From NCBI RefSeq assembly GCF_003002915.1, contig NZ_PVTG01000021.1:1-64000 (forward strand): 64,000 nt of DNA, given 5' to 3'. Each line of letters opens with the position of its first letter. Position 1 is the stretch's first letter. A program made the translations under genes and the position numbers. This document shows positions 24,350-31,594 of the stretch, piece after piece. The notes under the pieces were generated by a model that was not told the DNA's origin, searched no databases, and saw nothing but the letters and a program-made list of their open reading frames with translations. The stretch is from Geodermatophilus tzadiensis (GTDB lineage Bacteria > Actinomycetota > Actinomycetes > Mycobacteriales > Geodermatophilaceae).

Positions 24350-25764
24350 ACGTCCTCCTCGTCGCTACGACGGTCCGCCAGCCGGTGCAGCGCGGCGGTG
24401 AAGCTCGCGTTCCACGTGCCGAGGTGCGGCCAGCGCTCGCGGACGTACGCGGTTGCCTCGTCGACGCCCATGCCTTCCTCGCGGACGAGCCAGCCGCGCA
24501 GGACGAGGCCGGTCCGCGACGCGCCGCCGTGGCAGTGCACGAGGATCCGGTGGCCCTCCGCGCGCAGCGCGGCCATGTCGTCGAGGACGTCGGCCAGCAC
24601 GTCGTCCAGGCCCGGGTTGTCGTCGTTGTCGGCCAGGTAGACCATCCGGCTCACGCGGTGCGGGAACGGCTCCCCGAGCCGGCAGAGCGAGACGACGGCG
24701 AAGTCCTCCTCGCTGTACCGGGCGCCGTCGAGGTCGGCGGCCCAGATGCCGGCCACGACCTCGACCGGCCCGAGCCGCTCGGTGGGGCCGGGGTCGTGTG
24801 CCTTCAGTGGTCCGCCGTCGAGCGCCGCCGCGAGCTGCTGCAGGTCGGCCAGCCGCCACACCTCGTCGCCGTGTCCGGGGACGGTGCCGTGCACGACCGT
24901 CGCCCAGCGCGACGGGATGCCGCCCATCCCGTACACGGCGCCGGCCAGGCCGCCGGCGACGCAGGCGACGGTGTCCGTGTCGCCGCCGAGGTCGATGACC
25001 AGCCGCATGACCTCGGCGAAGTCCCGGCCGTGCCGCAGGGCCCACACCGCCTGGCCGAGCGTGGGCCAGACGGCGCCGTTGGACTCGGTCGCCTGCTCCG
25101 GCGTCCAGTCCTCCGCCAGGACGGCGGCCCACCGGTCGCGGTACTGCTCCTCGACCAGCACGAGGGCTCCGGGGACGGCGTCCAGCGGGTCGCCGCCGTC
25201 GAGGGCGACGCGCATCAGCTCGTGGAAGACCGCGCAGCCCTCGCCGGCCGCCGGGTCGCCGTGGGTCAGGGCCGAGATCCGCCGGGCGGCGTCGACGGTG
25301 GCCGCGGTGCCGAAGCGGGAGAACCAGATGGCGGCGGGCGTCGTCCGCATGAGCGAGCCGTTGCCGGCCGCCCGGCCGGTGCGCGCGAAGTGCTCGGCCG
25401 CGGCCCGGCCCCACGGGAGGCGAGAGCGGAGAACGGCGCTCGTCTGGACGCCGACGTCCGGCGGACCGGCGGCGGCCCAGGTGCGGAACCGGTCGAAGAC
25501 GTCCGCCTCGTCCAGTCCGCCGTTGTCGACGAGGGACGTCGCCACGAGCAGGGCCATCTGCGTGTCGTCGGTGAACTCACCCGGCTCCCAGCCGAGGGAG
25601 CCGCCACCGCACATCTCGGTCCCGGCACCTCGCCGGGCGGTGGGGAAGCGGTGCGAGAAGCGGCCGGCCGGGCCGAACTCGAACGGCGCGCCGAGCGCGT
25701 CGCCCACGGCCGAGCCGACGAGGGCGCCGGCGACACGGTGCCGGCGGGACAGGGGAGTGGTCAT
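24346..25764 (-). CDS. ADP-ribosylglycohydrolase fused to a dual-specificity phosphatase
   Basis: A 472-aa two-domain enzyme. Residues about 5-300 form the DraG/ARH-type ADP-ribosylglycohydrolase: GALVGSAVGDALGAPFE, the magnesium-binding EFTDDTQMA (near 62), GNGSLMRTTP, and the second metal motif DLGGDTDTVAC (near 248) followed by GAVYGMGGIP. Residues about 330-472 form a cysteine-based dual-specificity/rhodanese-phosphatase fold with the P-loop VHCHGGASRTG, which gives C-x5-R. The fusion suggests one substrate carrying both ADP-ribose and phosphate, such as ADP-ribose-phosphate adducts. ATG 25764 lies one base after the ARPP-1 stop, and the stop overlaps the next gene by four bases. A close paralogue with the same two domains is encoded at 51932-53335. 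Confidence 0.9.
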   Translation of the reverse strand: MTTPLSRRHRVAGALVGSAVGDALGAPFEFGPAGRFSHRFPTARRGAGTEMCGGGSLGWEPGEFTDDTQMALLVATSLVDNGGLDEADVFDRFRTWAAAGPPDVGVQTSAVLRSRLPWGRAAAEHFARTGRAAGNGSLMRTTPAAIWFSRFGTAATVDAARRISALTHGDPAAGEGCAVFHELMRVALDGGDPLDAVPGALVLVEEQYRDRWAAVLAEDWTPEQATESNGAVWPTLGQAVWALRHGRDFAEVMRLVIDLGGDTDTVACVAGGLAGAVYGMGGIPSRWATVVHGTVPGHGDEVWRLADLQQLAAALDGGPLKAHDPGPTERLGPVEVVAGIWAADLDGARYSEEDFAVVSLCRLGEPFPHRVSRMVYLADNDDNPGLDDVLADVLDDMAALRAEGHRILVHCHGGASRTGLVLRGWLVREEGMGVDEATAYVRERWPHLGTWNASFTAALHRLADRRSDEEDV

Positions 25765-25765
25765 C

Positions 25766-26617
25766 TCAGCCCTCCTGGGCGATCGCGGTGAGGTGGACGG
25801 TGCGGTCGGTCCAGCGGAGGGCGGTCGTCCGGATCCGGCCACCGCCGTGAAGACGCTGTCCCAGGCCGGCCGGGCCGTCGGGGAGGAGACGGGTGCGCTC
25901 GACCCTCTCGGCGAAGGCCCGGGCGACGGCAGCGGGGGTGCGGACGGCCGGACGGCCCAGCGCGTCGACCGTCGCGGCGTGCAGCAGTCCCGGCCAGTGG
26001 GCCTTCAGGGTGCGGGTGCTGTCGAAGACCTCCGTCCAGACCGGGCGGCCGGCGATGCCCACCAGCAGGCCGCGCTGGCCGGCCAGCGGCCGCAGTCCGC
26101 GGGTCAGGTCACGGGCCGACGTCTCCGTGCGGTCGAGGCGGTCGGCCAGCGAGTCGGTGGCCGACGGGCCGGCGACCGACCCGAGCCCACGCACCCGGTC
26201 CCAGACGGCGTGCTGGGCCTGGTCGCCGTCCATCGCGGACAGGACCGTGAAGGGGGTCCGGCGGGCGCGCCGGGTGTGGCCGGTGGAGCCACCCCACCGG
26301 CCCTGCTCCACGCAGACGACCTGTTGCACGGTCGGGAGCGCGGGAGCCAGCAACGTGGAGCCGGTCAGGGCACGCGTCTGCCAGCCCCCCTCGAGCAGCT
26401 CCCCGGCGAGGAGCAGGACCGGACGGTCGGCGCGGTTGGTGACCACGAGCTGGTCGACGACGGGCGAGCCTGCGCGCTCGGAGACCTCGACCGGGACGCC
26501 TGCACCGGTGAGGTAGCGCGCCGGCACCGTCGGCGCGTCGGTCCAGACGGGGAAGACCGTCAGCGGTCCGCGCGTGGTCCCCTGGCCGACGTGCAACCGG
26601 ACCTCGAGGTTGTTCAT
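25766..26617 (-). CDS. ARPP-1-type protein, first gene of the ADP-ribose operon
   Basis: A 283-aa protein that matches my memory of the ARPP-1 (ADP-ribosylglycohydrolase and rhodanese-phosphatase associated protein) family. It has a VRLHVGQGTTRGPLTVFPVW opening, VEVSERAGSPVVDQLVVTNRADRPVLLLAGELLEGGWQTR (about 46-85, a conserved region with adjacent Glu and Gly), then VCVEQGRWGG (about 101-110). These proteins occur beside ADP-ribosylglycohydrolases and NrtR regulators; their biochemical role has only been predicted. ATG 26617 is chosen because GGAGGT lies seven bases upstream; a GTG three codons earlier overlaps that binding site. It is expressed first from the promoter region shared with the NrtR gene. 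Confidence 0.8.
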   Translation of the reverse strand: MNNLEVRLHVGQGTTRGPLTVFPVWTDAPTVPARYLTGAGVPVEVSERAGSPVVDQLVVTNRADRPVLLLAGELLEGGWQTRALTGSTLLAPALPTVQQVVCVEQGRWGGSTGHTRRARRTPFTVLSAMDGDQAQHAVWDRVRGLGSVAGPSATDSLADRLDRTETSARDLTRGLRPLAGQRGLLVGIAGRPVWTEVFDSTRTLKAHWPGLLHAATVDALGRPAVRTPAAVARAFAERVERTRLLPDGPAGLGQRLHGGGRIRTTALRWTDRTVHLTAIAQEG

Positions 26618-26633
26618 GGCGCCCACCTCCCGT

Positions 26634-26664
26634 AGATTGCGCTGAACCGCGCAAACTCTAAGTT
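26634..26664. promoter_or_regulatory. Inverted-repeat operator between the NrtR gene and the ADP-ribose operon
   Basis: TTGCGC (26637-26642) and GCGCAA (26649-26654) form a perfect six-base inverted repeat with a six-base spacer, flanked by TAGA on the left and TCTA on the right. For the rightward gene a -35-like TTGCGC and a -10-like TAAGTT (26659-26664) are 16 bases apart, so the repeat overlaps the core promoter. It lies in a 64-base gap between divergent starts. It is a likely binding site for the adjacent NrtR-type regulator. Confidence 0.65.
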
Positions 26665-26681
26665 AGGCGGGACCCGCGTTA

Positions 26682-27356
26682 ATGTCAACCCCCGAGTACC
26701 GCGACGCATCCGGCAGGAGGCTGGTCGACTACCCGCGGCCGTCCGTCGCCGTCGACACGGCCGTGCTGACACCCGACCCCGAGCGAGGGCTCCTGGTCCT
26801 CCTCGTCCGCCGCGACAGTGCGACCCGGTCCGACGCATGGGCGCTGCCGGGGACCTTCCTGCACGAGGGGGAGACCCTGGCCGACGCGGTGCTGCGGTCG
26901 CTCGACCAGAAGGCCGGCCTCCGCGGCCAGGCGCCGCGGCAGTTGCACGTCTTCGACGACCCCCGGCGCGACGACCGGGGCTGGGTGTTGTCGGTGGCCC
27001 ACGTCGTCCTGCTCCCCAGCGCGGTCGTCGCGCCGGTCGGCGAGGAACGGCCGGGGGATGTCCAGCTCCGCCCGGTGGCGGAGGCGGTCGGCCTGCCCTT
27101 CGACCACGACGACATCGTGGAGATGGCGGTCGCCCGGGTCCGGTCCGCCTATGCCGAGCGGCCGGACCCGGAGCGACTGCTGCCGGAGCCCTTTACCCTG
27201 CGCGACCTGCGGCGGCTGCACGAGGCCGTCGCCGGTCGCCGGCTCCAGCCGGACGTCTTCCGGCGACACGTCAGGGACCACCTCGAGAGCACGGGGGAGG
27301 CCACCCGCGGCTCGGTCGGCCGACCGGCCGAGCTCTTCCGCCACGCAGCCCGGTGA
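26682..27356 (+). CDS. NrtR-family Nudix-winged-helix transcriptional regulator
   Basis: A 224-aa protein with an N-terminal Nudix fold and a C-terminal winged helix, the arrangement of NrtR, which represses NAD-related genes and responds to ADP-ribose. The Nudix box region is GTFLHEGETLADAVLRSLDQKAGL (about residues 51-74). The usual R-E-x-x-E-E core is replaced by R-S-x-x-D-Q, so catalysis is probably lost and the domain would only sense ligand, as reported for many NrtR proteins. The DNA-binding part has FTLRDLRRLHEAVAGRRLQPDVFRRHV (about 170-196). ATG 26682 gives a very short leader. The gene is divergent from the five-gene operon and shares the operator with it, so autoregulation plus operon control is the likely scheme. 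Confidence 0.88.
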   Translation: MSTPEYRDASGRRLVDYPRPSVAVDTAVLTPDPERGLLVLLVRRDSATRSDAWALPGTFLHEGETLADAVLRSLDQKAGLRGQAPRQLHVFDDPRRDDRGWVLSVAHVVLLPSAVVAPVGEERPGDVQLRPVAEAVGLPFDHDDIVEMAVARVRSAYAERPDPERLLPEPFTLRDLRRLHEAVAGRRLQPDVFRRHVRDHLESTGEATRGSVGRPAELFRHAAR

Positions 27357-27581
27357 CTACGCCGCGGTGCGCGTCCGCGGGGACACCCACGTCGCCGTGG
27401 CGATGCGGAGTCCGAGTCCGTCGACGAAGTACGGGTGCCGCTTGACTAGGCGCCCGTACACGTTCTTCGGGTCGGTGTCGTCGAGCAGCTCGGGCAGCAG
27501 GGTGAGGTCGAAGGCCGCACTCTCGTGCCAGTAGACCTGCCGGGTGTAGCCGACGACCGCGCGGACGCCGGTACGGGCCAC
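27357..27581 (-). CDS. Small hypothetical protein or C-terminal remnant, 74 aa
   Basis: The frame VGYTRQVYWHESAAFDLTLL, LLDDTDPKNVYGRLVKRHPYFVDGLGLRIATATWV has the composition of a real protein, unlike the surrounding frames. GTG 27581 is the best start, but it has no Shine-Dalgarno. The frame continues upstream in a less convincing way, so this could be the tail of a longer decayed gene. Its end abuts the stop of the NrtR gene (convergent). I do not recognise a family. From 27582 to 27746 nothing else is seen. Confidence 0.4.
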   Translation of the reverse strand: MARTGVRAVVGYTRQVYWHESAAFDLTLLPELLDDTDPKNVYGRLVKRHPYFVDGLGLRIATATWVSPRTRTAA

Positions 27582-27746
27582 GGAGGTCCGGCACGCCGGT
27601 GCGACCCGTGGGGCCGTGGTGCCCGCAGGGCCAGGTGAGGTGTCCACCTCTCCGGGGTGTTCCAGAACGCGGTCGTCCGTTGCGATGCTCGCCGCGTCAC
27701 GCCGTGGACCGTCACGGCGCAGGACGGAGACGAGCGGGGTGTGCAC

Positions 27747-29393
27747 ATGACGGCGCGGGTCCTCCCCGACGAGCCGCGGTTCGCGTCGGCGTCCGAGCAG
27801 TTGTTCGTCCAGACGCTGCAGGAGCAGTTGCCCGACGACGCCGTCCTCTTCTGCAACCTGCGCTTCAGCGACCGCGCGGAGGACCGCGAGGCCGACCTGA
27901 TCGTCGCCTGGCCCGGTGTGGGCGTCGCCGTCGTCGAGGTCAAGGGCGGCAGCGTGTCGCTGCAGCGCGGGGTGTGGCGCCAGGTCGGGGACGGCGTGGA
28001 CCGCGAGATCCACCCGGTCGACCAGGCCGTCGCCTGCAAGTACCTGCTCGGGAACTACCTCGCCGAGCACCCCCGCTGGACCGCGGGGCGTCCGCGCATG
28101 GCGCACCTGGTCGCCCTGCCGGCCACCACGCTGCCGGCCGCCTTCCGCGCCCCGGGCCTCGCCCGGTGGATGGCCATCGACAGGACGGATGTAGCGCACG
28201 CGGCTGCCCGCATCCGGTCAGCGCTCCAGCAGGTGCGGGAGGAGCCGGACCCGCCCACCGCCGGGGACGTCGAGGACCTGGTCGACTGCCTCGCCGGGAC
28301 GGCGATCCCGCAGCAGCACCTGGTGGCCTGGCTCGCCGAACAGGAGGCAGCCTGCGACCTGCTCACCAGGGACCAGGCCAAGGTGCTCGACCTCCTGGCC
28401 GGCCGGGACCGGGTGGAGATCACCGGGGGAGCAGGCTCCGGCAAGACCTGGCTGGCCGTGGAGAAGGCCCGCCGGCTCGCCGCGGAGGGACAGCGCGTCG
28501 CGCTCATGTGCTACTCGCGCGGCCTGGCCGAGTTCCTCCGGCGCCGGGTCGACAAGCTGCCGAAGCGGCAGCGGCCGGACTACGTCGGCACCTTCCACCA
28601 CCTCGGCATCGGCTGGGGCGTCCCCGAGGGGTCGGACGACGACAGCCGGTACTGGGAGGAGTTCCTGCCGGCGCAGATGGTGTCCCTCGCCAGGGAGCTG
28701 CCGGAGTCCGAGCGCTTCGACGCGATCGTCGTGGACGAAGGACAGGACTTCGCCGAGAGCTGGTGGGACGCCGTCCTCGCCGCCCTCCGCGACCCCGCGA
28801 CGGGGGCGCTCCACGTCTTCTCCGACGAGGGGCAGCGGATCTTCGCGCGACAGGGACGGCCCACCGTCGAGCTGGAGTCGTTCTCCCTCGTCGAGAACCT
28901 GCGCAACACCAAGCAGATCGCCGGGACCTTCTCCAGCCTGGCGCCGGGGATGAGGGTGCGCGGGCTGTCCGGGATGCCAGTGCGCTTCGTGCCGTGCGCC
29001 TCCGAGCAGGCCGTCGACGTGGCGGACGACGTCGCCGCCGCACTGCTCGAGGACGAGGACTGGCCGCCGGAGTCCGTGGCCCTGCTGACCACGCACCAGC
29101 GGCACCCCGTGCAGAGGGAGCGGCAGGCCGAGGGGCAGGACGCCTACTGGGCCACCTTCTGGGACGACGAGGACCTCTTCTACGGGCACGTGCTCGGGTT
29201 CAAGGGGCTCGAGCGGCCGGTCGTCGTCCTCGCCGTCAACGGCTTCCGCGACGAGGCGCGGGCCCGCGAGATGCTCTACGTCGGCCTGTCCCGCGCCCGC
29301 GACCTGCTCGTGGTCTGTGGCGACCTGGAGCTCATCCGCCGCGTCGGCGGCGAGGCGGTGGCCCGTCGCCTGACGACCGAACGGCAACAGTGA
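27747..29393 (+). CDS. NERD nuclease-related domain / UvrD-like helicase fusion
   Basis: A 548-aa protein. Residues about 10-120 resemble a NERD domain, a nuclease-related fold of the PD-(D/E)XK type: SEQLFVQTLQEQLPDDAV, then the candidate active site DREADLIVAWPGVGVAVVEVKGG with D...E-V-K. Residues from about 205 onward are an SF1 helicase: ITGGAGSGKTWLA (Walker A, near 226), VVDEGQDFAESWW (motif II, near 330), FSLVENLRNTKQIA, HVLGFKGLERPVVVLAVNG and LYVGLSRARDLLVV (motif VI). It probably processes DNA or RNA ends. ATG 27747 is used; a GTG two codons upstream is also possible. The next gene on the same strand follows within 35 bases. It is a frequent resident of defence islands, but its role is inferred. 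Confidence 0.85.
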   Translation: MTARVLPDEPRFASASEQLFVQTLQEQLPDDAVLFCNLRFSDRAEDREADLIVAWPGVGVAVVEVKGGSVSLQRGVWRQVGDGVDREIHPVDQAVACKYLLGNYLAEHPRWTAGRPRMAHLVALPATTLPAAFRAPGLARWMAIDRTDVAHAAARIRSALQQVREEPDPPTAGDVEDLVDCLAGTAIPQQHLVAWLAEQEAACDLLTRDQAKVLDLLAGRDRVEITGGAGSGKTWLAVEKARRLAAEGQRVALMCYSRGLAEFLRRRVDKLPKRQRPDYVGTFHHLGIGWGVPEGSDDDSRYWEEFLPAQMVSLARELPESERFDAIVVDEGQDFAESWWDAVLAALRDPATGALHVFSDEGQRIFARQGRPTVELESFSLVENLRNTKQIAGTFSSLAPGMRVRGLSGMPVRFVPCASEQAVDVADDVAAALLEDEDWPPESVALLTTHQRHPVQRERQAEGQDAYWATFWDDEDLFYGHVLGFKGLERPVVVLAVNGFRDEARAREMLYVGLSRARDLLVVCGDLELIRRVGGEAVARRLTTERQQ

Positions 29394-29427
29394 GGCAGCC
29401 GGCTCCCGCGCGGATGGGGCGGAACCC

Positions 29428-30012
29428 GTGACGAAGCTGAACCACGGACGAGCGGCGTTCAAGGCCATCGACGCAGGCGGCGGCGAGCGCATCAGGACCA
29501 TCGCGGAAGAACTCGCCGCATCACGGCGCGCGAGTTCGACCGCACAGCCGAAGCGGTGCCGGAGCTGTGGGGCACAGGCGCAGGTCATGGACGGCGCCTG
29601 TCGTCCGTGCCTCGCCGACGAGCAGGTCATCAAGGCGGCGAACCGGAAGCTACAGCCGAAGAGAAGTCGAAAGGTCAACGCGCAGGGCCGGCTCGCGTAC
29701 TCCGACGGGTCGGAAAAGATCGATCGAGGCGCCCTGCAGCGTCAGATCAACGAGGCCCGAGCGCGCATCGCCGCACGAAAGAAGCGGGTCTCCAGCGCAC
29801 CTACCCGACAGACGCGTGCCCGCCCGGGCACTCGTGTCGCCGGTGCGGCAGATCTGAAGAAGGCGGAGCGGGCGGTCGAGGACGCTCGCAAGGACCTGCT
29901 CATGGCGCGATCGGACTGGGAGAAGGACGTCCTCCGAGGCAAGTACACGAAGGCGCAGCAGGAGCTATCGCTCCTGCAACGACAGGCCAACGCCCGTCGG
30001 TCCCTCGGTTGA
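29428..30012 (+). CDS. Hypothetical zinc-finger/coiled-coil protein, 194 aa
   Basis: A strongly basic protein starting at GTG 29428, 34 bases after the helicase gene, so probably in the same transcript. It contains CRSCGAQAQVMDGACRPCL (residues about 48-66), a four-cysteine zinc knuckle. Two helical regions rich in Arg, Lys and Ala follow, including RQINEARARIAARKKR and the coiled-coil-like KKAERAVEDARKDLLMARSDWEKDVLRGKYTKAQQELSLLQRQ. The composition suggests nucleic-acid binding. GC is a little lower than that of the flanking genes. No family is recognised. Confidence 0.72.
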   Translation: MTKLNHGRAAFKAIDAGGGERIRTIAEELAASRRASSTAQPKRCRSCGAQAQVMDGACRPCLADEQVIKAANRKLQPKRSRKVNAQGRLAYSDGSEKIDRGALQRQINEARARIAARKKRVSSAPTRQTRARPGTRVAGAADLKKAERAVEDARKDLLMARSDWEKDVLRGKYTKAQQELSLLQRQANARRSLG

Positions 30013-30064
30013 CCGCTGAGACTCAGTCGCACACGCCTTGTGGTTGGCTCCGGCGAGGTCGTCC

Positions 30065-30964
30065 TCAGGCCGCGAGCGGCCGGCCGTGGAAGACCTGCTC
30101 GCGGTGCCAGACGAGGTGCCGCTCGGCCGGCGCCGGTGTCCCCGGACGCGGCCGGAGCCGCTGACCGTGGAGGTCGTAAACGGCTCGACCGTGCGGAGTG
30201 CGGGCCGAGAAGCGCTGGGACACCACGACGGTCAGGTCGTCGTCGAGGCCGAGCACGCCGCGGTCGAACAGCTTGTGGTGCAGCGAGCAGAGCGCCAGGC
30301 CGTTGTCGAGATGGTCGGGCCCGTCGACCGTGAACCACCGGATGTGGGCGGCCTCCAGTCCGACCGGCACGCCGCCGACCTGGCCGTCGAAGCCGCAGAA
30401 GGCGCACTGGCGGTCCCAGGCCTCGAGCACCTGTGCCGGCCACGAACTGCTCCGCCGCCGACCCGGGATGAACTCCACCGTGCCGCCGCGCAGGAGTTCC
30501 GGGTCGAGCCCGACGGCCACCAGCACGTCGGGCGCCACGGTGGCGGGGAAGTGGGCCTCGACGAGGCCGCGGGCGACCTCGTCGACCAGTGCCGGACGGG
30601 CGCGCAGCGCCGCCTCCAGTGAGGCCTCGAGCCGTCCAGTGACTCCCTGGCGCAGGGGGCCGACGTTGTCCATGGGCACGTCGCGGTCCAGGGTCCAGAC
30701 GCCGTCCGACCGGAGCCGGGTGAACGGATACGCGGCGCTCTGGGCCCGGCCTGTCTTCGACGGCGGGCCGAACTCCTGGATGAGGTCCGCGAGGTCCTGC
30801 TCGGCGTCGTCCCAGGGCAGGCTGCTCTCTCCGGTCCGCGCCAGGCGCCCCAGGGCGAGCAGGACGAGCAGCGGCTTGTGCGGAGATCGCCGTCCGTCCT
30901 GCTGGTGCTGTCGCAGCGCGGCGAGGCGGTCGGCGACCTGGGCCGCGGGGTCTCTCACGGACAC
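30065..30964 (-). CDS. Phosphorothioate-DNA-binding HNH restriction endonuclease (ScoMcrA-like, type IV)
   Basis: A 299-aa protein. The N-terminal half matches sulfur-binding domains of the ScoMcrA type, with GRRSPHKPLLVLLALGRL (about residues 19-36), ELIADL-like DLADLIQEFGPPSKTGRAQSAAYPFTRLRSDGVW (about 50-85) where Tyr-Pro and nearby Arg form the sulfur pocket in characterised proteins. The C-terminal half is an HNH nuclease: CAFCGFDGQ, GLEAAHIRW, DNGLALCSLHHKLFDRG (about 195-260). Such enzymes cut DNA carrying dnd-type phosphorothioates. GTG 30964 is chosen because family similarity begins just after it; the open frame continues to 31540 without protein character. No dnd or ssp genes are in the window. 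A decayed copy lies at 4834-5640. Confidence 0.85.
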   Translation of the reverse strand: MSVRDPAAQVADRLAALRQHQQDGRRSPHKPLLVLLALGRLARTGESSLPWDDAEQDLADLIQEFGPPSKTGRAQSAAYPFTRLRSDGVWTLDRDVPMDNVGPLRQGVTGRLEASLEAALRARPALVDEVARGLVEAHFPATVAPDVLVAVGLDPELLRGGTVEFIPGRRRSSSWPAQVLEAWDRQCAFCGFDGQVGGVPVGLEAAHIRWFTVDGPDHLDNGLALCSLHHKLFDRGVLGLDDDLTVVVSQRFSARTPHGRAVYDLHGQRLRPRPGTPAPAERHLVWHREQVFHGRPLAA

Positions 30965-31051
30965 CGACCATCGCAGACCGGCGTCCACCTGCCCGGGTGA
31001 ACCACCGGCGCGTCGCTCAAGGAGGTCGCCCGTGTTCCCGACGTCGACCTC

Positions 31052-31543
31052 GTGACCTGGTCGAACACCCAGCCCTCCTCGCCGGCAGTGACGGAGCCGG
31101 CGGAGCTCGTCAGCGGCGCGCTGGACGGCGTTCTGCACCAGTTCGTGGTCGAGCCGTGGTTCGGCGCGCTCGTCGTCCTGCTCGTCGCGACCGCCGTCGT
31201 CCGGCGGATCCCGGGCCTCGTCCACGGGCGACGACGTCGCGACCCACAGCGGTGCTTCCTCCGGGCGGACAAGCGGCTGGTCCTGCAGCGCGCCGGACAC
31301 CGCTGCGAACACCACTCGGTGTTCGGTCGACGGTGCACGGCCACCGACGATCTCCAGGCCGATCACGTTCACCCGCACAGCCGCGGCGGGGCGACGAGCG
31401 TGGACAACGGCCAGGCGTTGTGTCCGCGGCACAACACGCGGAAGGCCGCACGGGTCCCGTGGGACTGGGAGCTGCGGCGGCTCGCGCAACAGCGCGCCGG
31501 CTACTTCCCGCCCGGTACCTCCACGGTCGTCGTGCACCACTGA
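31052..31543 (+). CDS. HNH endonuclease with an N-terminal membrane segment
   Basis: A 163-aa protein. Residues about 34-52 (EPWFGALVVLLVATAVVRR) form one predicted membrane helix followed by a basic cluster. The C-terminal part is a compact HNH nuclease: RAGHRCEHHSVFGRRC, ADHVHPHSRGGATSVDNGQALCPRHNTRKAAR with the D-H, N and H-N residues of the beta-beta-alpha metal site. Membrane-tethered HNH proteins of this size occur widely in actinobacteria; the substrate is unknown. GTG 31052 is the first start in frame; GTG 31088 (TEPAELV) is an alternative. It is divergent from the phosphorothioate endonuclease and convergent with the large membrane protein. Confidence 0.72.
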   Translation: MTWSNTQPSSPAVTEPAELVSGALDGVLHQFVVEPWFGALVVLLVATAVVRRIPGLVHGRRRRDPQRCFLRADKRLVLQRAGHRCEHHSVFGRRCTATDDLQADHVHPHSRGGATSVDNGQALCPRHNTRKAARVPWDWELRRLAQQRAGYFPPGTSTVVVHH

Positions 31544-31555
31544 GCCCAGGTCGGG

Positions 31556-31588
31556 TCACAGCCACGCCTCGATCTCGTCCACCGTCGT
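31556..31588 (-). pseudogene. 3'-end remnant of a HAD-like phosphatase gene
   Basis: Read leftward, the sequence encodes TTVDEIEAWL and a stop, matching the last residues (DEIEAWL and stop) of the HAD-like protein encoded at 39122-39640, with similar nucleotides. Nothing upstream of it encodes the rest of that protein, because the kinase-flippase gene ends at 31595. It marks a deletion or recombination scar, not a gene. Confidence 0.6.
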
Positions 31589-31594
31589 CGTTTG

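Noticed and set aside
29899-30050. Prophage or integrase remnants near the HNH genes
   Set aside because: No recombinase, terminase, capsid or attachment-site signal is visible; HNH proteins here fit restriction, not packaging.
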